Shown here one piece after another: positions 1-9,400 of a DNA stretch of 64,000 nucleotides. Under the pieces are notes generated by a model that saw only the letters and a list, made by a program, of their open reading frames with translations, searched no databases and was not told the DNA's origin. Every line of letters begins with the position of its first letter. Position 1 is the first letter of the stretch. The stretch covers positions 21,204,001 through 21,268,000 of the forward strand of contig JANTQA010000023.1 of the NCBI GenBank assembly GCA_027625915.1, written 5' to 3'. The DNA comes from Anaeramoeba flamelloides. Taxonomy: Eukaryota; Metamonada; Anaeramoebidae. The position numbers and the translations under genes are program-made.

Positions 1-69
1 TGAAGTGTGTTCGAGTGCCGTCGAGTGCTGCCAGGTACCTAGGCTTTTTTTTTATTCAAAAGAATGAAG
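1..69. repeat. Hairpin-module array, left part
   Basis: The left edge holds the start motif of a repeat seen at four other places in the window: GAGTGCCGTCGAGTGC followed by CCTAGG and a T run, then an ATTCAAAAGAAT stem arm. The matching arm of this stem lies beyond the LINE at about 2415-2445, so the LINE split a palindromic module. The array probably continues left of the window. Confidence 0.6.
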
Positions 70-85
70 AAAAATCCATGATTTT
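70..85. repeat. LINE target-site duplication, left copy
   Basis: AAAAATCCATGATTTT, identical to 2399-2414. The last four T bases merge with the poly(A) tail, so the true duplication is 12 to 16 bp. Confidence 0.75.
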
Positions 86-285
86 TTTTTTTTTTTTATT
101 GAGGAGGAAGTGTAGATTACACTCTAAGTGCCCTTTTACTTAAATTCCCTTTCAGAAATTTAAGCGTAAAATCATAGATTTCACGATTATTAATTAACGA
201 AAATAATTTTAAGCTATCATAATTTAAAATTATTTCATTAAAATTTAATTCTTTTAACTTTTTCAGAAAAATTAATCTATCTTTT

Positions 286-430
286 TTATAGGAAGGACAT
301 ACCCATAAAAAGTGATCAATATTTTCTATTATTTCCTTATGTTCATATTTTAAACATAAAGGACAAAATTTATTTGAATTTTTATTTATTACATAATAAT
401 ATCTATTTAAGCAGTTGGTAAATGTTCTGA
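286..430 (-). pseudogene. LINE 3' zinc-binding domain (zf-RVT-like)
   Basis: The minus strand encodes a run ending in NKFCPLCLKYEHKE, then DHFLWVCPSY: a C-x2-C...H-x4-C metal-binding pattern typical of the C-terminus of many LINE ORF2 proteins. The same segment recurs as decayed copies at 26570-26822 (minus) and 39736-40125 (plus), which shows that it belongs to the transposed unit. Confidence 0.7.
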
Positions 431-894
431 ATTTTAGAATTGTTGAACTTGATGGATAACTTAAATATCTTTGATTAATAAATAAATTTTTTTTGGTTTT
501 TAATTATTGCGAAATATTTTTGTACCTTCCAACTGGTAGAATTCAACAACTCATTATAATTATAATTATAAATTTCCTTTTTAAGAAGGTTTAAACTCTC
601 CGACTTCCAGTTAATTTTATTGTTTATTCTATGATTAAATTTTATTAATTTTTCCAGATAGGGTAGAGATAATTCTTTTTAATTTATTTTTTGAATTTGA
701 ATTTCTTTTTATTGATTGATATTACCAAATTTTCGAATTTAAATTCTGTTTTATAAATAAGAATTGGTGTGTTTCTGTTTATTTTGCAGATTTCAGTAAT
801 ACATGTATTAATCCAAGAGTTTAAATAGTTTAGGGTTGCTATTTTATAATTATATATTTCTAATCCATATGTTAATTGACTTAATATAAAAGAT

Positions 895-1434
895 TTAAAT
901 AATCTTATTTTTTAAATTATTTGTTAATAAATTATTATTGAATAATTGTTTAGAACTATTATAAGTTTCTTTTGCCTTTTTTAGGTTATAGACTAAATGT
1001 GAAATTTTTTCCAAATAAATTCCCAAATATTTAATTTTTGATAAATCTTGAGTAATTTCTGTTTTGTCTTCATTAGGTTTTAATCCAAATTGGACAATTA
1101 CTTGATATATAGCATTTAATTTTTCATTTATTTGATTCATATTCCCTTTTATGATTAAAATTAAATCATCTGCAAACATTTGACAATGATTTGTTAATGG
1201 TATTATTTTTAATAATAGAAAATGTGAAATAAGAGCAAATATAATCGGTGATAAGGGATCCCCTTGGAATATACCGAGTCCTTTTCCTTGATAATATTTT
1301 ACTAAAAATTTTTGAATAATTTTATTTAAAATAAACTTTTTTATTGTTTTCCTAATTATTTTAAAACTGATTGAGTCAAAGCATTTTGCTATATCAATCA
1401 TTATAATATGAGTTTTATCATTTTTTATTTTCAT
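895..1434 (-). pseudogene. LINE reverse transcriptase, palm fragment
   Basis: This 179-codon open stretch carries the polymerase core: motif A IDIAKCFDSI, motif B GIFQGDPLSPIIFALI, motif C FADDLI with both catalytic aspartates, a downstream KTE and the motif-E-like KYLGIYL. The catalytic residues are intact, but the frame is cut off from the fingers domain by a frameshift around 1435-1450 and ends early in the thumb. The first ATG is internal to the domain and is not a real start. Confidence 0.88.
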
Positions 1435-1490
1435 TATTTGTTTTTATCTGATTGTAAATATTTAAAAAGTTTAATACCGCAACACGAGTA

Positions 1491-1883
1491 TCAAATTTTT
1501 TTTCGAAAGCCAAACTGCGCTTTATGAATAAATTCCCAACAAGGCTCAATAAGTTTATATAGCATTTTAAGAAATAATCTTGGTAGACTTTGATTAATTG
1601 AAATAGGTCGATAGTTTAAAGCGACTCCTTCATTTCCCTTTTTATGAATAAACAAAATTGATCTTTTTTTGATATATTCAATAGTTTTATCATTAGGGTT
1701 CAATAACCAATTATTAAATATATTTTGTATTGTAATTAGAAATTTTTTATAATTTTTGTTCTCAATTGGTTCAATATCTATAAAATTTTCTCCATCGATG
1801 TTAAATTTTAAATTCTCGATTTTTTGAAATCCTTTCACTGATTTGTTTTTTAAATTTTTAATAGTATTTTTAATTTTTTCCAT
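1491..1883 (-). pseudogene. LINE reverse transcriptase, fingers fragment
   Basis: This 130-codon stretch has the RT fingers signature: ILFIHKKGN, then NYRPISINQSLPRLFLKML, then QFGFRKK. It should continue directly into the palm fragment; an A run at the FRKK codons shifts the frame. Upstream, between about 2200 and 1884, further LINE-like coding sequence (for example KVAWNKFLNEINLEF and MIEEYFGHIKKNSF) can be read in other frames, so the true ORF began earlier. Confidence 0.85.
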
Positions 1884-2398
1884 TGGAAAATAAATATAAA
1901 TTTTTGACTCTTTTAAATTATTTATTTTAAGATTTTTTTATATAATCTAAAATTTTTTGATTTGGTTCAAATGAATTTTTTTTAATATGACCAAAATACT
2001 CTTCAATCATATTTTTATTGTTTAAAATCATTTTCATTTTTTTTAGACCTAATTAAATTTATTTTTTTCCAAAAGTTCTTTTTTTGATTAAATTCTAAAT
2101 TTATTTCATTAAGAAATTTATTCCAAGCTACTTTATTTATTTTTTTGATTCGATGAATTAAATTTGGGTTAGACAAGAGATTTTTTTATTAATGGTGCGA
2201 TTTCGTAATCTTTTTTTTTTCTTCTTTATAAATTATATCTTTGAACTGAATGAATTTATTTTTGAAAATTTTTATTGTAGTGATATCTAAAAGAAAATTT
2301 TTTTCTGAAAAGTAATTAGTAAATAATTTTTGATAAGTATTCTGATTTGAAATTCTATATTTTTTTTTAATATTCCAATCTGTTTTTAAGGCAAGATT

Positions 2399-2414
2399 AA
2401 AAATCCATGATTTT
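2399..2414. repeat. LINE target-site duplication, right copy
   Basis: AAAAATCCATGATTTT, identical to 70-85. It is directly followed by the second arm of the split hairpin module (GCTCTATTCTTTTAAATTCTGGAAAACC, abbreviated sense only). Confidence 0.72.
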
Positions 2415-2880
2415 GCTCTATTCTTTTAAATTCTGGAAAACCTAGTCACCACCCTTTATCTTTTTCTTAATTTGAAATAACAGAGAAAAATCCATGATTT
2501 TACTTTATTCTTTTAAATTTTGGAAAAGATAATGGTGATTTTCTTGAAGTTTTCTGTTTGATTCTTAAAGTGTTCTAGGTTTTTTTTACTTTTTGGAATA
2601 AACCGAAAATTTCTTAAAATTTTCTGTTTATTTCGAAAAGTAAAAAAAACCTAACGAAAATATATTGATTTTTCAAATAAACAGAAAACTCAAGAAAAGT
2701 GTTCTAGGTTTTTTTTACTTTCGGAAATAAACCGAAAATTTATTAAATTTAAAGTTTATTTCTGAAATTAAAAAAAACCTAACGACAAGTGCCTAGGTTT
2801 TTTTAATTTCAGAAATAAACTTTAAATTTAATAAATTTTCGGTTTATTTCTGAAATTAAAAAAAACCTAACGGCTGTAAG
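2415..2880. repeat. Hairpin-module array, right part
   Basis: At least three tandem palindromic modules of 81-86 bp are visible: 2572-2657, 2702-2784 and 2792-2872. Each opens with CTAGGTTTTTTT and closes with AAAAAAACCTAACG, with stems built from AATTTCAGAAATAAAC against GTTTATTTCTGAAATT. Short spacers (GACAAGTGC, GAAAAGTGTT) separate them. A second stem type based on AATTCAAAAGAATTGAG lies at 2415-2530. The array ends about 320 bp before the first importin exon. Confidence 0.8.
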
Positions 2881-3195
2881 AGGAAATTTATTTCCTATCT
2901 TCGAAATAAAAAAAAAAAGATAATTTTATCCTTATGAAATAAAAGGTTATTAAATCATGGTGGGTGTTGTTTATAAACATTTTTGTGAGGGTGTGGCCAA
3001 TTTATAATCGAGCATCTTCTCGCGAAAATGGTCATTGTGTTTTTTTTTTTGAATGATTTTTTTCCAATAATTTAGCTTTTTAATAAACTTAAAAAAGATG
3101 TATTTTTAAGATTTTGTTTAATCTTGACTTTAATAAAAAATTTTCCTTTACTTTTTTCCATTTCAATAATAATTATTTTGAAAATAAAAAAAAAG

Positions 3196-4767
3196 TTTAA
3201 TTCTGCTTGGGCAATAACAAATATTACAACTGGTGACACAAAAGAAATTTCAGTTTTAATTGACCACGAAATCATTCCAGTTCTTGTTGAAATAATCAAG
3301 TCTGAAGGTGATAAAATTACTATTCAAGCTGTTTGGGCACTTGGAAATATTGGTATTTTATTTATTTATTATTATATTTTTTTAATCATATCCTTTTCTG
3401 GGCCTTTTGGTTTCTAATATTATTAATTATTTTTCAAAATCCCCCCCTTTTTTTACATTATTAAGCTTCTGATTCCATAAAAAATAGAAACATTATAATA
3501 GACCATTTTTTAATTGATATGTTTGTTGACATTATCGAAAATACTCAAAATATTTATCTTTTAAAAAAAACAATTTGGGCAGCATCAAATATAGTAAGAA
3601 AAACACCAATGCCAGATTTTGAATCAATAAAGAATATTGTGCCAATTTTTTATCATTTAGTTTTTTCAGAAGAAATTGAGATTGTTAAAAATGCCTGTCA
3701 GGCTATAAGTTCTTTATTTACCATATCCAATCCTCAAATTTCAAAATTGATCACTTTGGATTTTTGTAAATATTTAGTTGCACTTTTAAAATCCAGTAAA
3801 TCCTTAATTCTTCCAGTTTTAAGAACATTTGGAAATATTGTTGCAGGTAGCGATGAAGCGACTCAGTGTGTTATTGAAAGTGGATTTTTTCCAGTTATTT
3901 ACAAATTTTTAGAAAAAAAGCCTAGATCTATTCGGTTAGTCAATTTCTTTTTTTTTTTTCTTATTATAATTATTCATATTGTAAAGCATCACAACAAATT
4001 AGAATTAGAATATAAACACTTTAAGATCTCTTGATCATCTTAAAAATATTCTTCATTTGTATATTATTTGTCTATCTTTTCAAATTTTTTTCTTAAAAAA
4101 TTGATTCATTTGTATTTTGAATACTTCATATATTAAATAAATAAAAAACTATACAATAATAACAATTATTAATAGATATGAAATTTGTTATACTTTATCA
4201 AATATTTGTCTTGGGACAAATGAGCAAAGGGAATCTTTGATAAACGAAAACTTAATACCAATATTGATCGACATTGGAAAAAATGATGTACAATTTGTTA
4301 AAAAAGAGGCCATTTGGACTTTGGTTAATATTTGCTTAAAGGGTACAGATAAACAAAAAATAAAATTAGTTTCTTTGGGCGTATTATCAGTATTTGTGTC
4401 TGGTCTTAAAAGTATTCATGCAGATCCATTAATTTCAAAAATATTATTAGCAATTAAAGCACTATTTAATACAAATTTGGAAGGAAATGAAAATATTCAA
4501 TATCAACCAAAATTAATTATAAAAGAATTTGAACAAATTGGTGGTTTAGAAATTATAGAAAAATTTTTAGATGATGAGAATGAAGAAATATCTACAAAAG
4601 CTAAAATTATTAATGAAAATTTTTTAATTAATAAACAAAATGATGAAAAATTATTAAATAATTGGGATGAATACCAGCCATATATAAACTATAAAAAGGA
4701 AGGAAATTTGGAAATTTTATTTTTTAGTAACCCTAACGATCCCAAAATGGATTTTGATAATAATTAA
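3196..4767 (+). CDS. Importin subunit alpha (karyopherin alpha), N-terminus not seen
   Basis: Adaptor that binds nuclear localisation signals and hands cargo to importin beta. Three exons fit: 3196-3352, 3466-3934 and 4176-4767, joined by GT-AG introns of 113 and 241 bp with matching phases (405 codons). The product starts inside armadillo repeat 3 (FNSAWAITNITTGD) and runs to the end: QAVWALGNIA, TIWAASNIV, LRTFGNIVAGSD, CYTLSNICLGTNEQ, AIWTLVNICLKGT. The W...N ladder of the NLS groove is partly kept; some repeats lack the tryptophan, as is common in later repeats. The end, FEQIGGLEIIEKFLDDENEEIS, matches the family's last repeat. Usual length is about 520, so the IBB domain and the first two repeats (about 120 residues) are missing. 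They may lie left of the window across a large intron holding the LINE block, or be lost. The exon start near 3196 follows an A-rich acceptor and is approximate. Confidence 0.85.
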
Positions 4768-4835
4768 AGATTGTTAATAATAATAATTTTTATTTTTTAT
4801 ACTTTTTAGATTTTTTGTATTTTTTAAGTTGTTTG

Positions 4836-4880
4836 GGTTCCTTCGGTTCCTTAGGTTCCTTCGGTTCCTTCGGTTTCTCC
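4836..4880. repeat. Five 9-bp tandem units (GGTTCCTTC)
   Basis: Five units of GGTTCCTTC with small changes. On the minus strand one frame through them is open for about 46 codons (about 4930 to 4790) and reads KEP repeats followed by a lysine/tyrosine-rich tail to a TAA. It could be the last exon of a lysine-rich protein or chance; no start or upstream exon was found. Confidence 0.5.
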
Positions 4881-5006
4881 ACTTTTTTTTTTTTTTTAAA
4901 TGCTTCTAGAATACAAGTGATAAGATGGAATCAAAAAATATTATAAGAATTGGTTAACTTGTTCTTGATTAGATCTTAAACAAAAAAACTTGACCAGGGT
5001 AAAAAA

Positions 5007-5258
5007 AAGATAATCACTGATTTAAATAATCTAGCTGAAGATTTAATAATTGATGAAATAGGAACAATAAGCTGAGAAAATATTGGAAAAATAAAAGATC
5101 AATGAAAAACTTGCATGAGACTCTTATTAAGTCCAATACAAAGCAAAACAGAATCCATCCCCAGAAAAAAGAAAACTAGAACTGAAAAAGATATATTAAA
5201 ATTAGCCTATTTCCAGACAACTTCTATGAAAACACTGTCATACTTTACTCCAAAATAA
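5007..5258 (+). pseudogene. Degenerate coding-like stretch, unknown
   Basis: One plus-strand frame reads 83 codons to a TAA at 5256-5258 with only two internal TGA stops, and its composition (DLNNLAEDLIIDEIG, KTRTEKDILKLAYFQTTSM, LSYFTPK) looks more protein-like than its surroundings. The end loosely recalls PCNA-binding tails, but the spacing is not canonical. It may be a relic or chance. Confidence 0.22.
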
Positions 5259-6496
5259 TCAACAACTCTATTCAAAATAAAATTTTATACAAATGGGTTT
5301 ATGTTTAAATAGATACATGTATTAAATGGGGGAAAGGGAGTGGGTTCAAAAATTTGTATAGGTTGTCCAAAAAATTGATTTCTGATATTGATAATTTCAT
5401 ATTTTAATTTAAAAGTGTTGAAAAATAATCAGATAACAATAGAAAAAAAAAAACTTTAAAAAAAATAAATGGTTTGATTTTTAAAATTATTTTTAATGGA
5501 GACGTAGATGAATTCGTAGGAAAATAAACATATGTGAAATTTATAACTTTGCAATAGAATATTTCTAAACCAATATTACTCAAAACACTAAAAGATCTCT
5601 AATTTTGAATCATATTGGACACATATTCATTTCAATTCCTATAACTCAAAAAAAAATTTACTGATAGATTTTTAAATTCTTTGTTTTTTATTTATTCTTC
5701 ATTATTTCTTAATTTCTTATTTTTTTCATTTCATTCTTTCTTTTTTTGAACCTTCTTTTATAAAACTTAATTAAGTTTAAAATGCTACTAATGAATCTGA
5801 TATTCATTCTTTAATGCGATAATCCACTTTTTAAATGAGAAGTTATGATTTTATTCACTTCAAAATTCACTCTGTTTAACTGATAAAGTGTTTTTTTTTT
5901 TATGACTAAATCCTTAACAATAAATCAATAAAGTATTTTCGTTTGTGTGTAAGTTCATATTAAAAAATTGATCAATCTCAGATTTTAATAAAAGTCATCA
6001 AAGTAAACAAGAATCAATAGATTTTGGTCAAAAAGAAAAAATAAAAAATATAAGAGTAAAACTCAAGGGTAAAACATAGACCCGATTATCATTTTAATAA
6101 AAAATGTGCGAGTGTGAAGGTATGTTTAAAAAGATAAAATAAAAATTGGAATAAATTAAAGCAAAAAACCCAAAATTTAAAGTAACTATTTAATTAACAA
6201 GGAATTTCTTCGGATTCAGATCTTTTAAATAAAAAAATAATTATTAATAAGATATTTTAATTTAAAATATTCTGTGAAAATTATTAAAATAAGGTATTAA
6301 AAAATAAATGAATTTCCTAGAAAAAAGAAAAAGAAAGGAAAAGAGAAAAAGAAAAAGAAAAGGAAAAATAAAAATCAAAAGGAAAGGAAACAAAATTTAA
6401 AAAAAAAAAATAAAAAATAAAAAAAATTAAAAAAAAATAAAAAAAAAGTAAATCCTTAAATCTTAAAGAAAAAATGAATAATTAGAATGACAAATA

Positions 6497-9400
6497 TTAG
6501 AAATCTAAATTTAAATTTTCGTTTTCTTCATCTTCAACTTCTTTGTCAAGTGTTGAAGAAATTTCTTCTTTAAGAATATCCATATGCTTTTTATAAGCGT
6601 TAATTTGACGATCTAAAACGCCAACCTTTTTTTTCATTGCATTATCTTTATTTTTCAATCTATTGATCATGTTCTTAAATTTATCAGTGCTTGATTGTGA
6701 TTCTTCAAGAATGTTTTTTAAATTTTCCAATTCGTCTTTTAGTCTTTGTATTTCGAGTAACAAATCGTTATTTTCGTTGATTTTGTAATTTAATTTCCTT
6801 TTAGCAATTTGGCTTTCTTTGTCCTTCTTGGCGATATCATCTTTTAATGAATCATTTTCTAATTCAGCATCTGAAAGTTGTGTTTTAGTCTGTTTCAAAT
6901 TGCGAATGTTGTTGTTTAATAGCCTCTTAGCGTTTTTTAATTGTCTTTCCATTTCTTCCAATTGCTCTGCTGGGACTAAGAAGTTTTTTTCTTCTTCAAG
7001 TTTGCGGATTTTAATTCGTAATTGCTTAACAATGCTATTTGCCTTCTTGACGTTGGTATCTTTCTCGAAGTTCTCTTGTTCCAATTCTTGGTTTTTTGTC
7101 TTTAGGAAATTTACTTCCTTTTGCAATTTGTTGTTCGATTCGCCTAATAATTGTAAATTGTTGTTAAGTTCGTCATTGTCGTTTTCTAAATTATTTATTT
7201 TTTTCCTCATTGTCTGTCCAACTCGTTTCATTAAATTAATTTGAGGATCCTTTTGATTTATGGATTCCTCTCGACTTGAAAATTCGCCAAATGCTTGATC
7301 TTCTTTAGCCAAAAATCGGTTTGTAAATTGTGGCTTTTTGGAATCTGTGAAATATTCTGGATAAAAATGTGTAATAATTTCGGTGAAAATGCCAATATCT
7401 TTTTCTTCTTCTTCATCTTCGTTATCGAATTGGTTGGTATAATTATTCGAGCTTGTGGAATAATTTCTTACTTTCATTAAGACATTTCTTGGAATTGTCG
7501 ATGTGATTTCTTCCTTTGGAAGCAATGACACTAAGTTTGTTGTATTCTCAATGATATATGATTTGTAATCTGTGGGTGTTAAGATTCTTTTTAAAGGTTT
7601 AATTTTTTGCTTTTCAATGATTATTTTGACAATTTCTTGGAATTTTTCGCTTTTTTTTCTTTTTGGTCTCTGGCCAGTAAATTGTTGTTGTAGCTGATCA
7701 ACTTGCTTTTTTAAGTTGTCATAATCTTTTGATCTTTTTTTTAAAAATTCATTTTGAAGTTCGAGCCTTTCGTTTTCTTGTTGTAGTGGCACAATTGCTA
7801 TTGGTTAGCAAAAATAAATAAAAATAAAAATCATAAAAAAGAAAAATAGTTAAATATTTTTAAGAAATGTGTAATTTTAAAGAAAAGATATTTTCATTAA
7901 AATTGTTGCGCTAAGCTTGCAAATAAATAAAAACTTGTTATTTTTTTTTTTTTTTTTGTAAACTTATTTTTTAAAAATCAATTTACTTGAACCAAAATAA
8001 AAGCAATAATATCAAAAAATTGGATAGATCTTCATATTTTAAATGTAAAAAAAATTTGAAAGTATTGTCTTGTCTTTTATGAATTGTGTTTTGATATTAA
8101 ATGATACTGAATTTTATATTCCTTGTACATTCATTTTCAAAAAGTGAAAAATAAAAGTTTTATTAAAAATCCATAAAATAGTTTAACAACTTAAATTGAT
8201 CAGTTTGATGAGTAGTAAAAGTTTTGGTTTGAACTTTTTGGGAAATAACTGAAAATTTATAAACATTTTTTTTTTCGTTAGTCTTGCAGAATATAGAATA
8301 AAAAAATATTATGAATTATTTAAATAAGATTTTGTTTTCATTTCAAATCTAATAGATCAAACAAACGAAAAATATCTGGTTTAATTAAATAATATTCTTA
8401 TTGATTTAAGTGACTTAATTTTTCCTAATGAAGAAATTCGACCCTTTGGGAATTTGAAAAAAATTTATCTAATGAAAATTTAAATATTACAAATTATTCA
8501 CAATCATAAAGATGTGATTTTGGCTTGTGAATTGAGAAATTTGTTTACTTTGGTTTAAAAAATTGTATTTTATTTATTTTTTTTTTTCATATATATTATG
8601 AACGTTTTCAGATCAATTACAGAATGAAAAATATTTTTTTAAAAAATTTTGATTTAATACAGTTGTTTACTAATTGTAAAATTAAAACAGTCTATTAAAT
8701 TTAATTTAACACTAAACTATGGGTTTAGAACATTACTGGCAAAAATATTGATCAAAATAACCTAAAGATGGTTTTGTTACCACAAAGTAGAGTTTAAGAT
8801 ATTTGAGTCAATAACGAAGCTATGTATTTTTTTTTAAACTCAAACTTTTTATTTGTAAAAATTAAAAGTATATAATTCCTCATAACTACCGATAAGAAAG
8901 AGATTAGAACACTGAAACGTTTAGGATAGTATTGTAGTCACTATGTAAAGATTTTGGGAAATTCTTTTGTTATTAGGCAAAGTTTGGAAATTTTCTGATC
9001 TTGTTATTTCCAATTCAATTTGAGTAAAATAGGAAGCATTTTACTATACAAATTAGACTTTAAAAATGTTAAAGTTATTTTAAAAGAGTTTAACCAATTT
9101 TTTTACGACGTTGTTAATCTCATAAATCCCAAAAGATCGCCGCGCTCTCAAGGATTTACGAAATTGGAAAATTAATTTGGTTCAAGGAACTCAATTATTT
9201 GATCAATAGACGACAAAGAAAAAAGTCCTTCATCAATTGTCCCTTAAAGGTTGGAAATTGGATGAATTCTCTTTCTTTGTTGAAAAACAATTCCTAAAAC
9301 CAAGCAGCGTTTTTGGTTTTGGTTTTAAAGAAATCAATATCATCTCATATTGTTTCATTTGTTCAAAAATCACCTTTTATGTTTCTTCGTTTTGGTTCTC

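Larger units (their letters stand above)
82..2398 (-). mobile_element. 5'-truncated LINE (non-LTR retrotransposon), broken
   Basis: The minus strand reads, 5' to 3', a linker upstream of the reverse transcriptase (about 2200-1900), RT fingers and palm (1883-895), a thumb and 3' region with a C-x2-C...H...C zinc-binding end (about 430-286), and a poly(A) tail seen as T82-T97. It is flanked by the same 16-bp word, AAAAATCCATGATTTT, at 70-85 and 2399-2414, as expected of a target-site duplication. No endonuclease domain is visible, so the element is 5'-truncated. The coding part is split by at least two frameshifts, one at an A run near 1497 and one near 1440, plus further stops upstream of 1883. 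The QGDPLSP form of the RT motif occurs in L1-like and R2-like clades; I cannot choose between them. Confidence 0.88.
4768..6496. other. Gap between convergent genes
   Basis: Mostly A/T-rich sequence. It holds a 9-bp tandem repeat (4836-4880), a degenerate coding-like stretch (5007-5258) and a purine tract of GAAAAAG type at about 6318-6400. No intact gene seen. Confidence 0.5.

Noticed and set aside
2572-2872. Regular repeat-spacer pattern that could suggest a CRISPR array
   Set aside because: Units are palindromes of 81-86 bp with very short spacers in a eukaryotic intron-bearing context; no direct repeat of CRISPR type and no cas genes.
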